Shown here piece after piece: positions 56,801-64,000 of a stretch of 64,000 nt of DNA; position 1 is the first letter of the stretch, and each line of letters opens with the position of its first letter. The DNA is taken from the NCBI GenBank assembly GCA_003344405.1, contig NOWV01000016.1, forward strand, positions 744,001 to 808,000. The letters are read 5' to 3'. Under the pieces are notes generated by a model. The model ran no database searches, had not been told where the DNA came from, and saw nothing but the letters and a program-made list of their open reading frames with translations. The position numbers were made by a program, and so were the translations under genes. The DNA comes from Trichoplax sp. H2 (lineage: Eukaryota; Placozoa; Uniplacotomia; Trichoplacea).

Positions 56801-57838
56801 TGGATTCTGATGCCAAACACACGTATGCGACACCGACACATCAGTATGATCTTGCAAGACTCAGTCGGACCGATCTCAATAGTGATAATGCCCGTGTCTT
56901 ACGCAAATCAATGAGGTAATTAAGCCAATTTAGTATTGATAAAGGAAAAGAAAATTGTTGAAGGAGTGCAATATTGCTATGCATGATGTACAACTATATA
57001 CAGATAGTTATAATAACAACTGGAAAGCTTATTGGTCCATGCTATGTCTCTCGAAATAGCATTAAAAAAGTAATGTACTACGTGATTAACTTCGATGGCA
57101 AGATGGCGTCGAAAATTGAAAGTTGCAATTTGTTACAACTCCTGTTCAAAATCGATATGTACAGGCAGGAGGATGTCTGCAGAACATGAATATGATGATA
57201 AAATAAACGTACAATACGATGCCATAGTAAAAATACTTGTTTTAATGGTGGACCGTTATTTCAGCAAAATCGGCCATTTTTTTTACAGTCGTATTAATAG
57301 TATTATACTTGGTACAAGGGATCGTACCTTAATGCAATTTCAACCATGCACAAATACAATGGATTACTGATCCCTATCTAGTAGAGTTAGGGAAGAAGTA
57401 AAACATCAATCTACAATTTTTATACTAATAGATGTAGTTTTGAAAAACGTCCATTTTTAGATCAAGTATTGTACGGTCGTACAGTGTGCGCTACCTTGCT
57501 ATTTAAATTGATTGGCATATACATAAATGTCACCATTGTGGATACTCTGGCGATATTTGACAATTGCTCTTTATTCTCCGAGCAAGAGAAAATTACTAAA
57601 TCCAAAATTAATTATTATACTTATCGTTGCTACTCAATATCCATAATGATATTATTGAATGATACAGTATTACGCGTAGGATGATAACAAGAATTTAAAT
57701 ACAATGAAACAATAAACTTGAATATTTTCATACTTTTAAACAATCTAAAGTCAATGACTTCTTTATGCTGTATTCAAGCTTACTTTTCTTTTCATAATTT
57801 AATACAATTATGGCACTATATTATTCTCTAGGACATCG
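53856..57838. other. Intergenic with repeat tracts and unassigned frames
   Basis: This holds GTACAGT palindromic tracts (54018-54035, 54088-54100, 55450-55610) and a less AT-rich patch at 55255-55860. Overlapping frames in that patch look protein-like (GDRLALESISGLSGDSILTF; GMLENAPWRKTLHSLLDLVD), but frames break within short distances. It also holds the degenerate repeat at 56040-56550. I cannot assemble a gene. The last part probably includes a non-coding first exon or promoter of the cobalamin-binder gene, given the acceptor TTATTCTCTAG at 57831. Confidence 0.4.
56040..56550. repeat. Degenerate repeat around CAGTCAGATTTTT
   Basis: GGCTACTTCAGTCAGATTTT near 56167 recurs as AGCTACTTCAGTCAGATTTT near 56397. 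Shorter relatives (CCAGTCAGGTTTTT, GCCAGTCAGGTTG) are near 56051 and 56527. An 11-base inverted repeat AAGCCAATTTG / CAAATTGGCTT spans 56380-56448. Confidence 0.45.
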
Positions 57839-59758
57839 ATGATGATGAAAATCGCACTCCTGATCTACGCTATTGCCATCACTGTCGTCGCCATCGTCTT
57901 ACTTACCATATCACAATTGAATAAAGAAAGTAATCATCCCTGTCGGAATTTCTATGGTATGCTATTGCATCTTACTATGTATAGTAATTAAGGAATAGTA
58001 TCGCAAATCATATTGCTTTCTAAGAAATGGAAAAATTGACCCAATTTTTTCTTGATTAAGAACTACCTTTATAATTAATTTCAACTACGCATCCTTCTTT
58101 AAATACCCTAGTGCTACTGCTTTGGGTTATTCTGTAACTGTAAAATAATGCTACTGTTGTTACGGTCAATCACTAGGATTGACCGTAACACTGTCAGCAA
58201 TAGTATATGCCAATTGGAGCCATTTCTTACTGTGTATATGTAATAACAACCGAATTGATTTAATCCATTTAATAACTAGACGATAGGCGTATCCTGGTTC
58301 AGTCTTCACAAGTTGTGGCTCGAGCTACCAATTATTTACTAGCACATCAACGGGCTACTGGTGGCTGGGGGAGCATCACATTAACTTCTCAAGTGGTTAT
58401 TGCGTTACGTTTAGGCAGTGGAATAAATGTCGCACGAATGGTAAAGTAAGTGTCTCAGTCAAATCATGTATACCAATCATCAATTGATTTTCGATGTACA
58501 GTAATTACGTAGATACTGCATTACAGCTACTTTTACTTTACCAGCCATTTTTGCATTCATAGGATAAGCCACCTCTTTATTATATTAACTCATCCTAGTA
58601 ATGTTAATTGCTTAGTGTAGCAAATTACCTTTATAACAATTATATTCAAGTCGTTACAACTGCCGACTGTATAAGCAATCATAAATTTTTTCCTTACTAA
58701 CTTCTCTTCACTCATCTTTTGCCAGTTCATCATCCGCTGTTAGTTCTCTTTCTATCGATGAATATTATGTATCAGTAATTAAAAATGATATGTATCAAGC
58801 CAACTCTTCTATTACACCAGGCCAATTGGCTTACATTGTAATGGCCTTACATGCTATGTGCAAGGATACAAGCCAATTTTTTGGAATGAATTTAAATCAA
58901 AAATTAATGAACAATTTAGAAGATTATCCAAGTAAAAATTTTAATCATCCTTATGCTTATAGTTTAACATTACTAAGCTTATGCTTGACAAACAGTAAAT
59001 ATAAATCGAATCTAGTCCACAAATTACAAGTAATGCAATCATCAGATGGAACTTGGGCTGATTTAGATACAACAGCTATGGCAATTTTAGCACTAAATTG
59101 TGCCGATAGCAGTAGTAATAGTGCCATATCCAAAGGCGTCCAAGCTTTACTCTCCAAGCAATCCAAAACAACTTATCAATTCGGGAATGAGTATACAACT
59201 GCTCATGCGGTACAAGCTATGCTATCGCAAAGAATACCTATATCAAAATGGAATTATATGAAAGTACTCCATGAACTTATGAAATATGAGATAGCCAACG
59301 AAGGGTTTGGCAGAATTGACAACACAGCTGCTGTATTACCGTCGTTGGCAAGTGCAGTTTATCTAGACTTGAAAACTGTAACCTGCGATGAGCCAAATGC
59401 TAGTACTGAATTTCGTATTATCACTATTGTCTACACTGTTCGATACCAATGTTTACCTTACGTCAATCGAACAGATGAAAAGTCAGTTGCTGTGGCATCA
59501 AAAGCAGATAGCCCTATGCTAACGTTTATGCGTGCTGCTGAAGTAATCAATCCGGCATATCGATTTACAGTCAAATATCATGCTACATTCAGCGCTTATA
59601 CGGTGGAAAAAATTAACAATATCTCAAGCCAAACAAGTAACCAATTATGTCATTGGTTCCTTCAAGACGATGTGACTAATCACGAAATAATGTTGGGCGT
59701 TTCACACTATATGCCCCAAAATAACGCTAAAATAGCTTTTATTTATCGTAGGCCATAG
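57839..59758 (+). CDS. Cobalamin-binding (transcobalamin/intrinsic factor-type) protein
   Basis: Three exons, 57839-57956, 58280-58445 and 58726-59758, in matching phase, give 438 residues (human intrinsic factor 417). Three ATG codons in a row start the frame just after an acceptor, so a non-coding upstream exon is likely. Residues 4-27 (KIALLIYAIAITVVAIVLLT) form a signal peptide or a membrane anchor. The middle part has the alpha-helical repeats of the family: NYLLAHQRATGGWGS, SQVVIALRLGSG, GQLAYIVMALHAMC, QSSDGTWADLDTTAMAILAL, YTTAHAVQAML. The C-terminal part (YTVRYQCLPYVNRTDEKS, SPMLTFMRAAEVIN, FTVKYHATFSAYTVEKIN, KIAFIYRRP) matches the small beta domain that closes over vitamin B12. Binding of B12 is inferred from the family. 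Free B12 analogues or another ligand are possible. The protein has few cysteines compared with vertebrate relatives. Confidence 0.88.
58159..58189. repeat. Perfect 13-base hairpin in intron 1 of the cobalamin-binder gene
   Basis: GTTACGGTCAATC and GATTGACCGTAAC flank a 5-base loop ACTAG with no mismatch. It lies between exons 1 and 2. It could be an RNA hairpin or a factor site, or chance. Confidence 0.6.
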
Positions 59759-59785
59759 ACATTGATAATAATTCAGTAAAATGTA

Positions 59786-59791
59786 AATAAA
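59786..59791 (+). promoter_or_regulatory. Polyadenylation signal AATAAA
   Basis: AATAAA lies 28 bases after the stop codon of the cobalamin-binder gene, on the coding strand. Confidence 0.5.
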
Positions 59792-62700
59792 GTTCAGCAA
59801 AGTAAGATATGGCCTTATTAAATTAGCTTATCTTAGATACACTGCGATCCAAAATTGTAGGTTTTACTTCCCAAGTTTTTACTGTACTACATTATAAATT
59901 TACACTTAATCAATATTAGTATAACTGATATTGATTGCATACATTTCTAATGTCATTTTATCCACAAATAACAGTTTCACCAATTATTCTATTCAGTATT
60001 CCCAGATAAGTCTTTGGACCTTGAGTGATCATATCGAGCAATAAGACTATTTAAGCAGTATTTGTTAAAAATACTTTATGTTCTATTGTAACTTATTTAA
60101 ATTCACGAATTTTTTTATTTTCTAATTATATCCAATGCATTTTAAATGGTTACAAAGAGCCTTTGAACTTTAATCAAACTATTAACATAATGGATTGCAC
60201 CTGTACAGCTGTTCTTAGCTGTATATCTGAGTATACGAATGCTGTACAATGTCAACTTTGCAATTGTTTTGCCTCCTCGCTTCTCACTTTTAACTTGATA
60301 TGACAATGATATTCTATTGAACAGATGGCATCATCAAATTGATAGAAAGTATCAGTCACTAGACAGCAAATGGTACGGAAGTAAATAAAGCAGTAACCTT
60401 ACAAAAAAATATCGCATGGTACTTAAGTTTCTGAAAGTTGATCTTATCAAAGTTATTAATTTAATTAGTAAAATAATAAATTTTGTGACCTAAAGAGTTG
60501 TGATACTTTAGCTCTGCAGCATAGAAGTAGCCAATTACATGTTGATTTCATTTTAGCTTGAGTGTTGACCACAATTTTAGGCTTCATGCAATCGTGTAGA
60601 CTACTGTATTACACGTACAGTCGTGCAAGTATCGGAAGAGTATATGAAAAATCACGGTTTTATTTGATATTTATAAGAAATTGATGTATTACTTAGAATT
60701 ATTAGATATTTTATTAGGCTTTTCTAATAAATTCGTTCACAAAAGAAATGGATAGGGTACTTCTTTGGATATACGCATCTTTATTGTAAATGAGATCTAA
60801 ATACGTATATTCGTGCACTTAGAAGAATACTGTACGGCGATAGCTAATATTACTGTAGTAACTTTACCAGCTAATTAATTATTGCTTCAGGATTAATGCA
60901 GATAAAGAAATAGGTTCTTTCGTTATATTCTGACCATCAATTTATGGCAGCTTGGTTTGTATATTTTTTGTTTCATTTAAATACTATAAATATTCTGCTG
61001 AAATGGGTCTCGTAAAAGTTTTCTACATTTAACAATCTCCTATCTATTTGAGAAAATTTTATGCGATAACTTTCGATGCACGTCAGATATTACAATCATC
61101 GCTCAATGAATACTTAAATTACGTCATTTAACCTATTTATTTATTTTACCTTCAAATCTTATCCAGTAACTTCTGATCGTACTATATTATCAAAGTATCG
61201 CTCTTAGTATTTGAACTAACATATTTATTAGAGTCATACCATCACTTGTTTTAAATTGTACCTGGTAACTTCTCCACGTGTTGTGTATAACGATTACCAT
61301 CGATAAATAGTTTAACCTAATTTAATTACAAATATAATCTCACACTCAAATCCTGTCCAATAATTCACCATCATATCTGGTATAGCGGTCATTATGACAA
61401 ATAGCTTCACTACACTCTTTCCAGGAAATTCATATTACAGTAGAAGCGTAAAGTCTGAATTTAATAATAGTTGATTTCTAATAAAATTGACAATAATGAA
61501 TATCTGAATAAAAATGGGACTGTTTTCATCTTTTCATCATTTCATACAATACCTACAAAGGCTATAATTAATAGGAAATTAGAAATAATGGGCCGTGAAC
61601 TGAAATTCTAGTAATATCCGTTAGGCATATATTAAGAGGTAAAAAAAAATCTCCATTAGACTATGTGAGGTACTAAATGACAATAATTAGACTCGTATGG
61701 TTTTCATCCTTTCTTCTAATTTTCAGATATAGCAAAAAATGATGGGTATGACTAAATTCGATTAAAATGTGATAAATACCCGGTAAATTAATTTAAACTT
61801 TGCTCATTCCGTAATTAAGATTTTTATTAAATTGTAGTCATCTTTCTATGGCATTTAGTCTTGGGCACAGTGAATGACAATCTTCACATTGAAATAATCT
61901 TCTGTCTTGAGACTATCGTTGAAGTCGCTTCTCTGCCAGATTAGAGAGCTATTCAAGCGTAGTTCTGCGAAGAAAGGTTTGACTAAATAGATAGTATTTA
62001 TTATAGTGATAAAGTAAAGTTTTACTTACATGATGATCGTCCTAATAAAAAAGCAAAAATTTCTACCGTAGTAATAATAACAATACCATATTCTATCACT
62101 GTATTATTTGATAACAGATTAGAGGATCGATTATGTACAATTTTGTAAAGGATTGCTCACTTGATCAATGAGTTATATTCCATTACATATAACGGTGTGG
62201 AAGGTAATGTAAGACTTTGTTAGAGTAATGATCGTTTTCCTAGAGAATCGAAATTTCTGTCTTTAAGCCAATAGTAATACTTTATTCTGTCGTTATGCAA
62301 GTATTTAGCAGATCCAAGAACCGATTGTACGAATATATAATTGTATATACAGCCTTATGAGGGAATTTTAACTTTATCAATCCATCAGGACTCTACTTTT
62401 TATAACAGATCGAGCAATTGGTGCAAGAATTCATTTGTAGTAAATAGTGACCATCCTAATATTATTATAAATAGATTAGTTTTAACGATATTTTCTTGTA
62501 CATAAGCTATTAGTAATATCATATTCTATGGGTAGTATCATCATCATTATTATATTTAAAGAAATGGGTATCGGATCTTATCGGTATCATCTTATAATGG
62601 TTGCGCGAAAATTTCTAATAAGAAAATCACGTCTACTAGTGTTTAACTGTAAAACTGAGACTTGCTGATTGCAACTTTATCATTAAGGCTATGTAACTAA

Positions 62701-63479
62701 TCTGTCGTAGTGCATCATTCAGATGAAAAGAGATACAAAATAGACGACTACTTTTCATTTGCAGTAAATGGAATTAATATGGGTAAATTTCGTGGTGACG
62801 TTTATAATACGTGCGATAATAAAGACCAGAAAATGTTCACTACTGCGAGCTTATGAATGCCTTTAGCCTAAACAGCCTACTGTATAATAAATAGTCTATT
62901 ATCATCGTTATTACCTATTTCAGACGTATTTGTTCGACATGCCTTACTGATTTCAGGCCAAAATAACTATGAAGAAACTAGCTGATGTTTGCACGCCTAG
63001 CTGTACGCTATCAATACTAAATTTTGTCATATTTTCAGTATATCTCTGATCGCTAACGCTCAGTCATGACGGATAGGATGTAGACACCAACATATAAGAG
63101 CTCTCTTTGTATATTTTAAATCCTAACTTAATTTCCAATTCATTGCTAGATTTATATCAAGATTTAGGTATATTAATAATAATAAATAAATTATGCCAAT
63201 CAGTTGCTAATTCCATATAATCCTCTTTCGCAGTAAAATCTATTATAACAATCTGTGCCTCATTAGACAGCAGTTTATAGCTTCGATTTGTATGCTATGT
63301 TAATATTTGCTTCATTACGAATCAGTTGAAAATTTGAGGAATTATGTTATAAGCACAATCTGGTTAATGAGGCATACAATTTTTGTTTACTCTTAGTAAA
63401 ATAATGTAAATAGCATTTTAGGAATTTACTCAATTTTATTTATCTGGTCAAAAACAAGTAAATTACAAGCTTAATTATT
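59792..63479. other. Intergenic or intronic, one probable exon
   Basis: Mostly AT-rich with no open frames of note. The exception is the probable terminal exon at 61855-61964. About 60 bases upstream of it on the minus strand, a strong acceptor (TTTGCTTTTTTATTAG) and donor (GTAAGT) enclose only 12 bases, a possible microexon. Joining it directly to the terminal exon would make a stop codon, so its role is unclear. Confidence 0.4.
61855..61964 (-). CDS. Probable terminal exon of an unidentified gene
   Basis: The acceptor CCTTTCTTCGCAG precedes 61964. From there a frame entered with two leftover bases reads LRLNSSLIWQRSDFNDSLKT, then EDYFNVKIVIHCAQD, and ends in TAA at 61855. The segment is much less AT-rich than its surroundings, as expected for coding sequence. 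No upstream exon could be joined with confidence, and I do not recognise the protein. The rest of the gene would lie to the right, perhaps beyond the window. Confidence 0.4.
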
Positions 63480-63880
63480 AGAGTGTAATTCTATTAGTAT
63501 TGTCGTCGCAAATGGAATCAAATTACAAACTTTACTAGAGGGGATATTAATTGAATAAAATCCTAAAACAGATCTATCGGTATTCTCATCAAACAATGGA
63601 ATTACAACCTTGATGAAAAAAATTCCCAAAATGGGTCTGTAAGCATTATCATCTTCTCCAAGAGAATCCAGTTGGAAACTCGATACAAAGCCGGGTATCA
63701 ACTACTAAATATCTAAATTGGATCTGAAGAAATTATAATCTTCTTACCAAGAATCGAGTTGTAAACTAGGCGGTAGAAGATGTCGAACTGAGTAAATTTC
63801 TAAAATAAATCTACAAGAATTACCATCTTCTCAAGAGGAATAGTAATACAAGGATCTCATAAGGAATTCAATTTAGGCTT
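63480..63880. repeat. Degenerate tandem repeat, about 100-base period
   Basis: Diverged units share blocks like ATTATCATCTTCTCCAAGAG, AATCGAGTTGTAAACTA/AGTTGGAAACTCGATACAAA and AAATTTCTAAAATAAATCTA. The 76-codon minus-strand frame here follows the repeat and is not called a gene. Confidence 0.5.
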
Positions 63881-63944
63881 AACGGGACCATGACTCAGTA
63901 CAGCCCTTGTTACACTTTCTAGTTTATCGTAACAATAATTTAAT

Positions 63945-63998
63945 AGTCCAGTAGGGCTTGAGTACTGAACAATCACGAGTCCAATAGAGCTTAAGTAC
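63945..63998. repeat. Short direct repeat at the right edge
   Basis: AGTCCAGTAGGGCTTGAGTAC at 63945-63965 recurs as AGTCCAATAGAGCTTAAGTAC at 63978-63998. It may be the start of an array that continues outside the window. Confidence 0.6.
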
Positions 63999-64000
63999 CG

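Overview
The window looks like a stretch of a compact, AT-rich genome from an early-branching animal. It has eight protein-coding loci or parts of loci, all but one split by short GT-AG introns (mostly 80-500 bases), on both strands. It has no operons, ribosome binding sites or prokaryotic features. The gene set is animal: MAM and Frizzled domains, an ependymin-related protein, TBC1D13, SCaMC, carnitine acyltransferase and a cobalamin-binding-type protein. Together with the intron sizes and base composition this fits a placozoan (Trichoplax-like) best. That assignment is an inference, not something read directly. I rebuilt exon chains by hand from splice sites, reading phase and family similarity.

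Layout. 1-3420 (+): last 11 exons of an unrecognised helical, Glu-rich protein. 5650-10909 (-): a seven-exon gene that joins a signal peptide, a MAM domain, a ten-cysteine Frizzled domain and a cysteine module spaced like the N-terminus of repulsive guidance molecules; this is the most interesting locus. 11524-12058 (-): a decayed coding remnant. 14.2-16.4 kb: three tandem-repeat families, the last running up to the promoter of a single-exon ependymin-related gene (16640-17326, +). 20120-23964 (-): TBC1D13, complete in 17 exons. 24.5-26.9 kb: a roughly 195-base satellite, palindromic GTACAGT tracts and a 20-N assembly gap with suspicious flanking duplications. 32152-36259 (+): carnitine acyltransferase, complete in 13 exons. 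37996-42489 (-): a large Asp/Ser/Asn-rich disordered protein. 46906-52288 (-): calcium-regulated mitochondrial carrier SCaMC, complete in 11 exons. 52.9-53.9 kb: a minisatellite. 57839-59758 (+): a transcobalamin/intrinsic-factor-type protein, three exons. 61855-61964 (-): a probable terminal exon of an unknown gene.

The genes do not form one pathway. The acyltransferase (acyl-carnitine shuttling) and SCaMC (ATP-Mg/phosphate exchange) both serve mitochondrial metabolism. TBC1D13 acts on Rab GTPases in membrane traffic. The MAM-Frizzled protein, the ependymin-related protein and the cobalamin binder are predicted to be secreted or membrane-tethered. Intergenic DNA is dominated by degenerate tandem repeats, inverted repeats and short hairpin elements rather than recognisable transposon genes.
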